Shown: piece by piece, positions 34,776-43,279 of the stretch
Layout of the letters: each line of letters starts with the position of its first letter
Numbering within the stretch: the stretch's first letter is position 1
NCBI GenBank assembly: GCA_012960535.1
Contig: DUBB01000025.1
Span: 49,996-113,995, forward strand
From: Gammaproteobacteria bacterium
GTDB lineage: Bacteria; Pseudomonadota; Gammaproteobacteria; Pseudomonadales; Azotimanducaceae
Length of the DNA stretch: 64,000 bases
Direction of reading: 5' to 3'
Program-made: the position numbers and the translations under genes
Notes under the pieces: model-generated
Seen by the model: only the letters and a program-made list of their open reading frames with translations
Databases searched by the model: none
Told to the model about the DNA's origin: nothing

Positions 34776-34803
34776 ATGATACTGATTCGAGCAAAAAACT
34801 CAA
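34776..34803 (-). promoter_or_regulatory. Promoter of the tRNA-Lys gene
   Basis: On the minus strand TTGAGT (803-798) is followed by a 16-base spacer and TATCAT (781-776), placing the start about 10 bases before the mature tRNA 5' end. Confidence 0.5.
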
Positions 34804-34829
34804 GGCATTGCTTCTACTCAATGATATTT

Positions 34830-35750
34830 TTAATCAGTAATGATGTTTTTGATCACATTGGCTGCATGATCTGGCCCTCCGAGTGCTTCCAGGGTTGCCA
34901 GTCCACCTGGGCTAACCACGTTGATTTCAATTATGTAAGGGAACACCAGGTCGATTCCCGCGAACAGGGCGCCGTGGTCTTTTAGATATTTACCGATATC
35001 CGAGCAGTAATTGAATTCCTCGGTGGTAAGGGAGCAGCTGCTGGGAATTCCCCCCTGCATTAGATTAGTCCGGTGATCTATCGTAGAAGTTCTCAGGTAC
35101 TGGCCGATAATACTACCGTTAGCCAGTAGCACTCTTTTCTCTCCATTGGAAATTTCTGTTACATAGTGTTGAAGCAGGGTGTATTGATCTTTTTGGGTTC
35201 CACAGAGCAACTTTAATATGGCTCGACGATTCGCGGTGTGTTTGTTTAGGAAGAAAACCTTTCTGCCGAAGCTGCCAGCAGGTGGCTTGGCTATCCAGTT
35301 ACCACCAGATTCGACAATCTGGAGAAGGTCAAGAGCATTGCTACTTGCGTGGCTTTCCGGGTAATTAAATCTATTGGGATAACCGGCCAGGCTGTACTTA
35401 CTTTTAAGGAACATGAGCGAATCAACGGAATTAACGAGTCGCGTGGTTTTTTCTGCCATCCTCAGAAGTTGTATTTTGTCGAGAAAATTTTCCCTTTTAC
35501 CCAGCGAAAGTACCCAGGTTGTTTTAAATTCAGACAGCAAGAAGTGCTTGCACAGATCTTCCCAGTGACCACCTTTAAGGGTGTTTAAAACACTAAACCC
35601 TCTGACTCCAATATGGTGTTTATGCAGGCTTAAAGTATCAATATCAGCGATTGCTATGCGCACATTCTGCTGAAGCGCCGCGTTAACAAGGCGCAGACAG
35701 TTGCCGTCATCAATTTGTTTTGTGTTCTGGATAAGGAAAAGTAGTGACAT
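34830..35750 (-). CDS. ATP-grasp protein of the glutathione synthetase type
   Basis: A 306-residue ATP-grasp ligase resembling GshB. Conserved parts are GNWIAKPPAGSFGRKVF (ATP lysine and glycine-rich loop), NGEKRVLLANGSIIGQYLR, and FAGIDLVFPYIIEINVVSPGG, which holds the metal-binding Glu-x-Asn. The N-terminal 120 residues diverge from true GshB and lack its conserved substrate motifs as I recall them. It could be a glutathione synthetase that has drifted or another peptide ligase. It lies upstream of tRNA-Lys on the minus strand. Confidence 0.78.
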   Translation of the reverse strand: MSLLFLIQNTKQIDDGNCLRLVNAALQQNVRIAIADIDTLSLHKHHIGVRGFSVLNTLKGGHWEDLCKHFLLSEFKTTWVLSLGKRENFLDKIQLLRMAEKTTRLVNSVDSLMFLKSKYSLAGYPNRFNYPESHASSNALDLLQIVESGGNWIAKPPAGSFGRKVFFLNKHTANRRAILKLLCGTQKDQYTLLQHYVTEISNGEKRVLLANGSIIGQYLRTSTIDHRTNLMQGGIPSSCSLTTEEFNYCSDIGKYLKDHGALFAGIDLVFPYIIEINVVSPGGLATLEALGGPDHAANVIKNIITD

Positions 35751-35884
35751 TTAGGCATTGTCGATTCTGGTTCACTTAAATAATATAATGTTTGAGTAAT
35801 CAGGGATACTTGCCATTGACTGGTTGGCACCGACCCTGACCTGTTATCAAGAGCTGAGCTGTTTTCACAAGGGAAATCTGACCA

Positions 35885-36898
35885 TTGAGTACTTTAATTG
35901 ATATTCCATCGCATCAAGAAAAACGTTTCTCTGAAGTTGAAGTGGCGCAGGCTAGTGAGCGCATTGCTGATTTACTTCTGGAGAAGCAGGCTGTGCTGGT
36001 AGCGCATTATTACACGGACGAGAATATTCAGGCCCTGGCAGACCTGACCGGAGGCTGCGTGGCAGATTCGCTGGAAATGGCACGCTTCGGCGCCAGCAGT
36101 AAGGCCAAGCTTCTAGTGGTTGCAGGCGTCAGGTTCATGGGTGAAACCGCGAAAATCCTTAATCCGGATAAAACAGTGCTGATGCCGACGTTAGAGGCGA
36201 CCTGCTCGCTTGACCTGGGTTGTCAGAGCGACGAGTTTGACCGGTTTTGTTCTGCTTATCCTGATCGTACTGTCGTTGTCTACGCTAATACCTCAGCGGC
36301 TGTAAAAGCGAGGGCTGACTGGGTTGTCACATCCAGTATTGCTTTGGATGTGATTGAGTTCCTGATGGAGGCTGATGAAAAAATTCTTTGGGCACCAGAT
36401 CGATATCTGGGTGCCTACATTGAAAATGAAACCGGTGCAGATATGGTGATGTGGGATGGAGCCTGTGTCGTTCATGAAGAATTTAAGGCCAGAGGGTTAA
36501 GGGATTTGATGGCTGTTCATGCCAACGCCGCTGTTCTGGTTCACCCTGAGTCACCCGAGGCGGTCATTCAACTGGCTGACGTGGTTGGTTCGACTTCTCA
36601 ATTAATCCAGGCAGCCGCGGCACTCCCCAACCAGCAGTTCATAGTGGCTACAGACCGTGGAATTTTCTATAAGATGAGACAGGCAGCACCGGGTAAGCTA
36701 TTCATTGAAGCGCCTACAGCAGGGCGTGGTGCTACCTGCCGGAGTTGTGCTCATTGTCCGTGGATGGCAATGAATTCTCTGAACAATCTGGAGCACAGCC
36801 TGCGAACGGGTGAAAATGAAATTGTCATACCTGAAGAAATGGCAGCACGTGCAATGGTACCTTTGCAGCGCATGGTGGATTTTAGAAAAAAACACTGA
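35885..36898 (+). CDS. nadA: Quinolinate synthase A
   Basis: The [4Fe-4S] enzyme that condenses iminoaspartate with dihydroxyacetone phosphate in NAD synthesis. 337 residues. The three cluster cysteines are recognisable in [17 protein letters not shown] and [10 protein letters not shown]; the [13 protein letters not shown] substrate loop is intact. A TTG at 35885 is the best start, with AAGGGAA about 10 bases before it. No nadB or nadC is adjacent. Confidence 0.93.
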   Translation: MSTLIDIPSHQEKRFSEVEVAQASERIADLLLEKQAVLVAHYYTDENIQALADLTGGCVADSLEMARFGASSKAKLLVVAGVRFMGETAKILNPDKTVLMPTLEATCSLDLGCQSDEFDRFCSAYPDRTVVVYANTSAAVKARADWVVTSSIALDVIEFLMEADEKILWAPDRYLGAYIENETGADMVMWDGACVVHEEFKARGLRDLMAVHANAAVLVHPESPEAVIQLADVVGSTSQLIQAAAALPNQQFIVATDRGIFYKMRQAAPGKLFIEAPTAGRGATCRSCAHCPWMAMNSLNNLEHSLRTGENEIVIPEEMAARAMVPLQRMVDFRKKH

Positions 36899-36921
36899 CC
36901 TAGATGCTTGGAAGTCCGGAC

Positions 36922-38358
36922 CTACTCAGATCCAGCTTTGAGGTTCCAGACTTCTTCGATACGCTGTTTTATCTTGGCACTAGCTTGAAAATTCTGTCGG
37001 ACCAGAGGTAATGCATAGCCAAGTTGCTTAATGGCCTGATCAAAATCTCCATTCAGGACAAAGTATTCAGCCCTGGCCTGGTGCACACCGCTGATGTCAT
37101 TTGCCAGGCCCAACGCTTCCGCCAGGTGATACCAGACTGTTTCATCATCGGGTCTGCTCTGTGATAGCTCCGATAAGGTCTGGGAAGCCTCGCCCGGGCG
37201 TTTTAGTTGAATTAAAAGCTCAGCACGAGCCATTGCCAGGGGATAGTTACCGGGATTGATGTTAAGAGAGGCCTCCAGTAGTTTAACCGCCGCTTTGGGG
37301 TTATGGTCAGCTGCCAGTAATTTCGCCTCTGCAATCTGATAGGCTATATTGTTCTGGGCATTTTTTCTCAAGCTTGAAATCAATTGTTCTGCTTCGCGGA
37401 TTTCGCCCGTTAATGTCAGCGCCAGCGCTCGACCGTATTGATGCGCAATGGCCTGAACAGGATTTTTTGAGTTATTGTTTTTCCTGAACAGGGCCAGAGC
37501 CTCTTTTGGATCATGGGAAAGTACAATTGCCCGCGTCCTCATGAGCTGATAGTTCAGGTCAAGTGGCCATTTTTTTTTGGTCAGGCTTTCAGTTTGGTTG
37601 TAGGCATCGGCTATCCTCAGCCTTGTCACCGGGTGCGTTCTCAGAAACTCTGGAATAAGGTCGCCGCTGTAGCGGGTCAGACGATCAAGCCTCTCAAATA
37701 TATAGGCCATAGCGCGTGGGTCTATGTCGGCATTGATCATGGTCGTAATACCGATTCTGTCAGCTTCAGCCTCCCGGGTTCGACTGTAACTCAACTGTTG
37801 CGTTTGCGCTAAACCCTGACTTAAGCTAAGTGCGGCAAGGCCCGCGTCGCCTTCACCTGCAGAAGCGAGGATAGCACCTGCCAACAACCCTGCAATGGTG
37901 ATGACGCCGGATTTTTTTCCGCTTTCGATACCCCGGGCGAAATGCCGTTGGCTTAGATGGGCTAATTCATGAGCGAGTATTGCAGACATTTCGTGGTGGC
38001 TTTCAGCATTGAGAAATAAGCCGTGATTGACACCGATAACGCCGCCGGGTGCTGCAAAGGCATTAATCAGTGGGTTTTTAATCAGTATTATGTAAAGGCG
38101 ATGATCTTCGACTTCACTGAAAGACGATAAGCGGTAGACAAGGTGTTCGAGATAGTCAACCAGTAATGGGTCGTCCATACTGATGACCTGACTTCGTACC
38201 GAGCGAAGGAATCGTTGCCCAAGGTCGTGCTCCTGTGGAAGAGATACAATGCCAGAACTGGCATCACCCAGATTTGGCAGGTTAAGGACGCTGTTGTCTG
38301 CCTGGCTTGTATTAGCCAGTATGCTAAGTACGAAAATAAGCGTGCTTTTGATCTTCAT
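36922..38358 (-). CDS. bepA: M48 metalloprotease with TPR tail, BepA-like
   Basis: A 478-residue periplasmic protein that degrades or assists misassembled outer-membrane proteins in E. coli. The signal peptide (MKIKSTLIFVLSILANTSQA) argues for the ATG at 38358, not the one 13 codons upstream. The zinc motif HELAHLSQRHF (HExxH) is followed by the third-ligand region EAEADRIG. TPR-like helices fill the C-terminal half (YGRALALTLTGEIREAEQL, AEYFVLNGDFDQAIKQLGYA). The family match is strong. Confidence 0.9.
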   Translation of the reverse strand: MKIKSTLIFVLSILANTSQADNSVLNLPNLGDASSGIVSLPQEHDLGQRFLRSVRSQVISMDDPLLVDYLEHLVYRLSSFSEVEDHRLYIILIKNPLINAFAAPGGVIGVNHGLFLNAESHHEMSAILAHELAHLSQRHFARGIESGKKSGVITIAGLLAGAILASAGEGDAGLAALSLSQGLAQTQQLSYSRTREAEADRIGITTMINADIDPRAMAYIFERLDRLTRYSGDLIPEFLRTHPVTRLRIADAYNQTESLTKKKWPLDLNYQLMRTRAIVLSHDPKEALALFRKNNNSKNPVQAIAHQYGRALALTLTGEIREAEQLISSLRKNAQNNIAYQIAEAKLLAADHNPKAAVKLLEASLNINPGNYPLAMARAELLIQLKRPGEASQTLSELSQSRPDDETVWYHLAEALGLANDISGVHQARAEYFVLNGDFDQAIKQLGYALPLVRQNFQASAKIKQRIEEVWNLKAGSE

Positions 38359-38414
38359 AGGGCTATGTTCGCAGGGAGAGCAGCATGGGTCCAACATTTA
38401 TGTAGGAAAACTAC

Positions 38415-38423
38415 TGCTATAAT
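38415..38423 (+). promoter_or_regulatory. Extended -10 promoter for the TusA-like gene
   Basis: TGCTATAAT is a perfect extended -10 34 bases before the ATG. No clear -35 is needed for this class. Confidence 0.5.
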
Positions 38424-38456
38424 GCAACTTTGCAAGTATGAAAGGATAGCCCACCG

Positions 38457-38687
38457 ATGTTAACCCTTGACGAAACTCTGGATGTCACTGGATTATCCTG
38501 TCCACTACCGCTTCTAAAAGCCAAGCAGGCACTGAATCGATTGGGCTCAGGTGCTGTGCTGAAAGTGGACTGCACCGATGCAGGCTCAGTTAGAGATTTC
38601 CAGGTTTTTGCTAAACAAAGTGGCCATAGTCTGATAGAACAGCAGGAACAGGACGGGCATTACATTCACTGGTTAAAAAAAGCGTGA
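38457..38687 (+). CDS. TusA-family sulfurtransferase
   Basis: A 76-residue protein of the TusA/SirA family. The signature CPLPLLKAKQALNRLGSG has the active cysteine that carries a persulfide. Family members pass sulfur to tRNA thiolation or to molybdopterin and other pathways. AAAGGA is about nine bases before the ATG. It precedes the perM-like gene by 12 bases and may be co-transcribed with it. Confidence 0.9.
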   Translation: MLTLDETLDVTGLSCPLPLLKAKQALNRLGSGAVLKVDCTDAGSVRDFQVFAKQSGHSLIEQQEQDGHYIHWLKKA

Positions 38688-38699
38688 CGAGGTTGCATT

Positions 38700-39758
38700 G
38701 TGCTGGATATTGTTAAGACTTGGATAGACCGTTACTTCTCTGAAGAGGAGGCTGTTCTAGTATTTGTTCTATTACTGGGAATCAGTCTGTCTTTTCTATT
38801 CATGGGGCAGATTCTGGCTCCCGTACTGACAGGGGTTGTACTTGCGTTTGTGATGCAGGGCATCATTAATTTCATGAGGCAGTACAGTATTCCCAAGTTA
38901 GTCGCGGTTTGGGTCACTTTTTTTCTATTTCTAGGCGGCTTCGTCGGGTTTCTATTCCTGCTGGTACCTAGAATCTGGCGCCAGTTGAGTAGTCTCTATC
39001 AGGACCTGCCGAACTTAAGCCAGCAGCTAGGAGGACTTGTTGCACAGCTGCTAGAGGACTATCCGGCTTTGATCTCGGAAAGGCAGATTGATTCCTGGAT
39101 AGGCACTATCAGCACGGAAGCCGCTGATATAGGTCAATGGTTGCTGTCTGCTTCGATCTCGCAGTTGCCGATCGTGATTACCATCTTCATTTACGTATTG
39201 TTGGTGCCCATTTTAGTGTTTTTCTTTCTCAAGGATAAAGAACAGGTCCTGGCATGGATGTTGAATTTTCTGCCTGAAAAAAGACCTCTGATGAATAAAA
39301 TCGGTTCAGAAATGAATGCTCAGATGGAGAACTATATTCGTGGTAAGTTCGCTGAATTGCTGTTGGTTGGTCTGATCACTTATCTTTTGTTCGCCGTGTT
39401 CGATCTGAACTATGCTGCTTTGCTGGGGTTTCTGGTCGGGTTGTCGGTAATTGTGCCCTATCTTGGATTCGTTGCCGTAACCCTGCCTGTCACCATTATT
39501 GCTTTTATGCAGTTTGGCTGGTCCGAACCGTTTTTGTATCTGATGATGATTTACGGCCTGATTCAGGCGCTCGACGGCTTTTTACTGGTGCCTCTGCTTT
39601 TTTCGGAAGCTAACAATCTGCATCCCCTTGCTATTATCATTGCTGTGCTGGTCTTTGGCAGCTGGTTCGGTGTATGGGGTGTATTCTTTGCGATACCGTT
39701 GGCCACCCTGATCAAGGCCATTGTCTATGCGTGGCCTAAAGATGAGCTGAAATCCTGA
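38700..39758 (+). CDS. PerM/AI-2E-family permease
   Basis: A 352-residue membrane protein of the AI-2 exporter-like (PerM) family, with about eight predicted helices: two near the N-terminus, a periplasmic or cytoplasmic helical hairpin around 110-150, and a block from 155 to 340 that ends in VWGVFFAIPLATLIKAIVYAW. The PYLGFVAVTLPVTIIAF stretch is family-specific. It starts at GTG 38700. Substrate unknown. Confidence 0.88.
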   Translation: MLDIVKTWIDRYFSEEEAVLVFVLLLGISLSFLFMGQILAPVLTGVVLAFVMQGIINFMRQYSIPKLVAVWVTFFLFLGGFVGFLFLLVPRIWRQLSSLYQDLPNLSQQLGGLVAQLLEDYPALISERQIDSWIGTISTEAADIGQWLLSASISQLPIVITIFIYVLLVPILVFFFLKDKEQVLAWMLNFLPEKRPLMNKIGSEMNAQMENYIRGKFAELLLVGLITYLLFAVFDLNYAALLGFLVGLSVIVPYLGFVAVTLPVTIIAFMQFGWSEPFLYLMMIYGLIQALDGFLLVPLLFSEANNLHPLAIIIAVLVFGSWFGVWGVFFAIPLATLIKAIVYAWPKDELKS

Positions 39759-39777
39759 TGGTCAGGTTTATTATTAG

Positions 39778-39806
39778 TTGTCTGCCACGGGATGTGTCGC
39801 TATCAT
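39778..39806 (+). promoter_or_regulatory. Promoter for dapA-bamC
   Basis: TTGTCT (778-783), a 17-base spacer and TATCAT (801-806), with the start of transcription near 39813 and the dapA ATG at 39838. Confidence 0.55.
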
Positions 39807-39837
39807 TGGCAACTTTTGTCAGAAGAGTCATTATTTT

Positions 39838-40713
39838 ATGATTACAGGGAGTATGGTGGCATTGGTGACCCCGATGCTGGAAGACAATAACATTGACTGG
39901 GACAGCCTGCATGCTCTGGTGGAATGGCATATTGACAGCGGTACCGATGCCATTGTGCCTGTTGGTACAACAGGTGAGTCGCCGACGGTAACACCTGAGG
40001 AACATTGCGAGATTATTCGCAAAGTTGTTAAATTGTGTTCAGGAAGAATTCCGGTCATTGCCGGCACCGGTGCAAACTCCACTCGAGAGGCTATTGAATT
40101 TACCGCATCTGCTAAAGACTCTGGTGCTCAGGCCTGTCTCCTGGTCACGCCTTACTACAATAAACCCACTCAGCAGGGGTTATTCCTTCATTTTAAAGCG
40201 ATTGCTGAGGCAGTGGATTTGCCACAGATACTCTATAATGTGCCGGCGAGAACAGGGGTTGATCTGCTCCCGGAAACGGTCCATCGATTAATGGCTATCA
40301 AGCAGGTAGTTGGTATCAAGGAAGCAACTGGCGATATAGAACGAATGACCCAGATTAGGGCGCTTTGTGGAGATGATTTGGCAATTTATTCAGGAGATGA
40401 TTTGACGGCTTGTGATCTGCTTATGGCGGGTGCCAAGGGCACAATCAGTGTAACGGCTAATGTTGCCCCGGCTCAGATGAAGAAGATGGTGGATGCCGCC
40501 TTAGCGGGAAAGCAGGAACTTACCATGAGTTTGAATGAGCCCTTGCTGGGATTACACAAAAGTCTCTTCGTGGAATCAAATCCAATTCCGGTGAAGTGGG
40601 TTTTAGCGGAGTTGGGCCTGATTAGACAGGGGATAAGACTACCATTAACCCAGTTGTCTGAAAAATACCATCCGGAATTGCGCGCAGCGCTACATCTTGC
40701 AGGACTCAATTAG
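39838..40713 (+). CDS. dapA: 4-hydroxy-tetrahydrodipicolinate synthase
   Basis: Condenses pyruvate with aspartate semialdehyde in lysine and peptidoglycan synthesis. 291 residues of a TIM barrel. The Schiff-base lysine is in VVGIKEATGD, the proton-relay tyrosine in TPYYNKPTQQG and the GTTGESPT loop near the N-terminus. I took the ATG at 39838 (M-I-T-G-S-M-V-A), which fits other DapAs. bamC starts two bases after the stop. Confidence 0.96.
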   Translation: MITGSMVALVTPMLEDNNIDWDSLHALVEWHIDSGTDAIVPVGTTGESPTVTPEEHCEIIRKVVKLCSGRIPVIAGTGANSTREAIEFTASAKDSGAQACLLVTPYYNKPTQQGLFLHFKAIAEAVDLPQILYNVPARTGVDLLPETVHRLMAIKQVVGIKEATGDIERMTQIRALCGDDLAIYSGDDLTACDLLMAGAKGTISVTANVAPAQMKKMVDAALAGKQELTMSLNEPLLGLHKSLFVESNPIPVKWVLAELGLIRQGIRLPLTQLSEKYHPELRAALHLAGLN

Positions 40714-40715
40714 TC

Positions 40716-41807
40716 ATGAAGTATTATCCTATTGTTATTCAGTTTATGCCGTTACTCTTCAGCCTGGCAGGTTGCAGCTGGTTTGGTAGCGACGAGATTC
40801 GAGAGAAGCTCGAAAACGGCTATTCCGAACCCACACAGATTCCAACTGGCATGGATTCTCCCCGATTTCTGGAGTTGATGCCCATACCAGAGGTCAATGA
40901 TGCGCGTGGTCTAGTTGGAACAGATTATGAAATTCGTCGACCAGAGTCGCTCAGTACCCGGTTTGGCGTCGACCAGATAGTCATCAAAAAGTTAGGAGAT
41001 GAACAATGGGTGTTTCTGGATATTCCCCCCTCTGTAGTCTGGCCTAAAGTTGTCCAGTTCTGGGAGGCCAACAATTTACATGTAGATCAGGCTAACCCGA
41101 GTGATGGTCGGTTAATCAGCCAGTGGCTTACCGCTAGAGAAGGTTCAGCAGAATCGGTTTTCCAAAGCCTTCGTCAGGGGAACGTCTACGCCAATACAAG
41201 AGCGACCAACCTGCATCAGTTTAAGCTGAGCCTGGAACCAGGAGTGCGTGCCGGCAGTTCAGAGATTTATTTGCAACAGCGTCAGGTCAAGGCAAATGCA
41301 CCGTATAGATTAGATGCTATTGCCTGGCCGGATAATTCAGATGACTTGATCTTAGAAAATGAAATATTAAAAGAAATTGCCTATTATTTGGGCGAGAATA
41401 TCAGTCAGGGAACAATCAGCATGCTCGCCACGGGCTTGACTGAAAGTCGAACACGATTGATTCCTGATCGCGTAATGCCAATCCTTTACTATAAGCTGGA
41501 TTTTAACCGTGCCTGGGCCACGGTTGGCGATGCACTTGAAAATGCCAACGTCAATGTTAAGGATCTGAACCGAACGACTGCTACCTATTTTGTAAACTAT
41601 CAACTGGGCCACAATCCCAAGCCGGGCTTCTTTGCCAAGATCTTTTCCAGAGATTCTGACAGCGTTATGGGTGATGAGAATAGTTATCAGGTGCTTCTTG
41701 AGGAGGAAGGCGGTGAAGTTGCCGTAACGGTATTTCAGGGGGATGCCCCTGCTGATGGACTCATCGCAGAGCGCTTGCTGAAAATCATTAAAGAATACTC
41801 TACCTGA
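40716..41807 (+). CDS. bamC: BamC/NlpB-type outer-membrane assembly lipoprotein
   Basis: A 363-residue lipoprotein with the lipobox LAGC near residue 20. The N-terminal unstructured arm (YSEPTQIPTGMDSPRFLELMPIPEV) matches the part of BamC that grips BamD. Two helix-grip domains follow (WVFLDIPPSVVWPKVVQFW and LDFNRAWATVGDALENAN). Its place directly after dapA is that found in E. coli and relatives. Confidence 0.9.
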   Translation: MKYYPIVIQFMPLLFSLAGCSWFGSDEIREKLENGYSEPTQIPTGMDSPRFLELMPIPEVNDARGLVGTDYEIRRPESLSTRFGVDQIVIKKLGDEQWVFLDIPPSVVWPKVVQFWEANNLHVDQANPSDGRLISQWLTAREGSAESVFQSLRQGNVYANTRATNLHQFKLSLEPGVRAGSSEIYLQQRQVKANAPYRLDAIAWPDNSDDLILENEILKEIAYYLGENISQGTISMLATGLTESRTRLIPDRVMPILYYKLDFNRAWATVGDALENANVNVKDLNRTTATYFVNYQLGHNPKPGFFAKIFSRDSDSVMGDENSYQVLLEEEGGEVAVTVFQGDAPADGLIAERLLKIIKEYST

Positions 41808-41810
41808 TTC

Positions 41811-42569
41811 GTGCGTATTGCTTCACTAGGCAGTGGTAGTAAAGGTAATGGCACGCTCATTGAAACTGATAAGGTTTGCCTGTTACTTGATCTGGGTTTT
41901 AGCATCAAGGAAACTATTCGTCGGCTGGAAAGGTTAGGACGCTCGCCCCTCGACCTTACGGCTATTCTGGTTAGCCATGAACATGCTGATCATATTAACG
42001 GTGTTGGCCAGTTTTCACGCAAATTTAAAGTCCCTGTCTATATGACCCCAGGTACTTATAATCCCAGCAGGATTGGATTATTAGAGGCACTGCATAAGGT
42101 CAACTGTCACAGTAATTTCACCCTGGGCGATTTACTGATTGAGCCTGTGCCGGTTCCCCATGATGCCAGAGAACCCTGTCAGTATATTTTCTGCCATAAT
42201 AATCTCCGTGTAGGCGTGCTGACTGATCTGGGCCACATCACACCTTTCGTGATAGAACGCTACCGTGAGTGTGATTTGATTTTACTTGAATGTAACTATG
42301 ATCAGCAGATGCTGGCCTCAGGACCCTATCCTCAGGTCCTGAAAAATAGAGTCGGCGGCAATTTAGGTCATTTGTGTAATGATCAGGCTGCCGAACTAGT
42401 CGGTCACCTTGATTTAGCACGCTTGAAATATCTGGTGGTCTCCCATGTCAGTGAAAAAAATAACCTGCCTGAACTCGCTCTTGATGCTCTTAAATCGGTC
42501 TTAACTGGCTGGCACGGTAATCTGCTGGTGTCGGACCAGGCGCAGGGGTTACCGTGGATTACATTGTGA
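41811..42569 (+). CDS. MBL-fold metallohydrolase, YycJ-like
   Basis: A 252-residue metallo-beta-lactamase-fold protein. Metal ligands lie in SHEHADH, the PHDAREP segment, LTDLGH and a final VVSHVSEKN. The SLGSGSKGNGTLIE opening is that of the YycJ/WalJ subgroup, in which a 5'-exonuclease activity has been described for the Bacillus protein. It starts at GTG 41811, three bases after bamC, and may be translated with it. Confidence 0.88.
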   Translation: MRIASLGSGSKGNGTLIETDKVCLLLDLGFSIKETIRRLERLGRSPLDLTAILVSHEHADHINGVGQFSRKFKVPVYMTPGTYNPSRIGLLEALHKVNCHSNFTLGDLLIEPVPVPHDAREPCQYIFCHNNLRVGVLTDLGHITPFVIERYRECDLILLECNYDQQMLASGPYPQVLKNRVGGNLGHLCNDQAAELVGHLDLARLKYLVVSHVSEKNNLPELALDALKSVLTGWHGNLLVSDQAQGLPWITL

Positions 42570-42580
42570 GTCTGACGGCC

Positions 42581-42637
42581 CTGCAAGGCTGTGATGGCCG
42601 ATTACCTGTTTCCTGAGGCTATTTCAAAGCCTTGCAG
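42581..42637. repeat. Perfect 10-bp inverted repeat 3' of the MBL gene
   Basis: CTGCAAGGCT at 42581-42590 and AGCCTTGCAG at 42628-42637 with 37 bases between, 11 bases after the stop. It could form a large hairpin at the end of the dapA-bamC-MBL transcript. Confidence 0.6.
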
Positions 42638-42725
42638 CAACGCCTTATATCATCGTGACGCCTTGTTACTGCTGTTGGTTATCTCCGGGTGTACCTCTCG
42701 GGCTAAGACTCATACTGGTTATTCA

Positions 42726-42754
42726 TACACTACTGTATACATAAACAGTATTAT
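42726..42754 (+). promoter_or_regulatory. Promoter overlapped by the LexA box
   Basis: TACACT (726-731), a 17-base spacer and TATTAT (749-754). The -35 is poor but the -10 matches at five of six. LexA bound to 42731-42750 would cover the spacer and reach the -10. Start near 42761, plus strand. Confidence 0.5.
42731..42750. promoter_or_regulatory. LexA (SOS) box
   Basis: TACTGTATACATAAACAGTA is a CTGT-N8-ACAG palindrome and agrees with the E. coli consensus at 18 of 20 positions, including all eight core bases. By rough counting, fewer than one such match in a thousand windows of this size is expected by chance. No annotated SOS gene follows; the next plus-strand frames are a weak 80-codon frame that contains the box and the 48-codon frame at 43036. 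ruvA, ruvB and ruvC in this window have no such box. Confidence 0.8.
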
Positions 42755-42900
42755 CTGTTTAAATAGATTCCCCCTTTATTGGAAAGGTACCGTTTCAAAC
42801 ATTGCAGTTTATCTTCAGGTTAAACGCAGTTGAATTTTGGGTAAAAGCAGGCTGGGTTTTTGGCAGCCTTCGGCCAGAGTCCAGTGAAGCCGTGATTCAG

Positions 42901-42966
42901 AAGTGATTTAGTAGCGACTTAGTAATGATTTGGTAATGATTTAGTAATGATTTAGTAATGATTGAA
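42901..42966. repeat. Six 11-bp tandem repeats
   Basis: Unit TAATGATTTAG, one helical turn long. Copies from 42901: AAGTGATTTAG, TAGCGACTTAG, TAATGATTTGG, two perfect copies, and TAATGATTGAA. The stops TAG/TAA in the unit block translation in some frames. It lies between the LexA box and the 48-residue ORF. Confidence 0.9.
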
Positions 42967-42979
42967 TAAAAAGAATGCA

Positions 42980-42998
42980 GATAGCCATAGTGGTTATC
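42980..42998. promoter_or_regulatory. Operator-like dyad upstream of the small basic ORF
   Basis: GATAGCCA, TAG, TGGTTATC: an 8+8 inverted repeat with one mismatch, 38 bases before the ATG. A TTGAAT (42962-42967) with a CATAGT 18 bases later could give a promoter overlapping the dyad. The binding protein is unknown. Confidence 0.4.
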
Positions 42999-43035
42999 AT
43001 AAATGGGTTATAAGTGTGAATGCAGAGGGAATGAC

Positions 43036-43182
43036 ATGACCATAAAACATATTAGATCTTCGGATACCTGGCTGGTTAGCAAAGGCAGAAAAATATTGTA
43101 CCGAGGCAGGATCAGCCCCTGGAGATCGCTACGAGTGATTGAAGTCGCCCTGAGACGAGATGGCCTTCGCTTAGTCGCCTAA
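43036..43182 (+). CDS. Small, very basic hypothetical protein, 48 residues
   Basis: An ATG frame preceded by AGAGGGA at about six bases, a good Shine-Dalgarno. The product has 12 Lys/Arg and only three Asp/Glu in 48 residues. A central KGRKILYRGRISPWRSLR stretch looks like short beta strands and a basic loop, and hydrophobic residues alternate afterwards. No membrane helix is present, so it is unlike TisB-type membrane toxins. I do not recognise the family. It is the first plausible gene after the LexA box, with tandem repeats and a dyad in between, and is followed 97 bases later by the cnoX-like gene. A nucleic-acid or ribosome-binding role fits the charge but is only a guess. Confidence 0.5.
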   Translation: MTIKHIRSSDTWLVSKGRKILYRGRISPWRSLRVIEVALRRDGLRLVA

Positions 43183-43279
43183 TTGGGCTTGGTACAGCGG
43201 CTTAATTGTGTAATGACTAGCCCAGAGCTGATGAATACGATAGTCTACCGTCGGTAATAAAGTAGTTAGGATTATTGAA

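Noticed and set aside
42591..42833. 80-codon plus-strand frame spanning the LexA box
   Set aside because: The SOS promoter lies inside it, the start has no Shine-Dalgarno, and the translation looks like random non-coding sequence despite a leucine-rich stretch ending in ISGC that mimics a lipobox.
42802..42906. TTG-started 35-residue peptide after the SOS box
   Set aside because: Good position for a SOS peptide, but the Shine-Dalgarno-like GGAAAGG is 14 bases away and the start is TTG; support is too thin to call.
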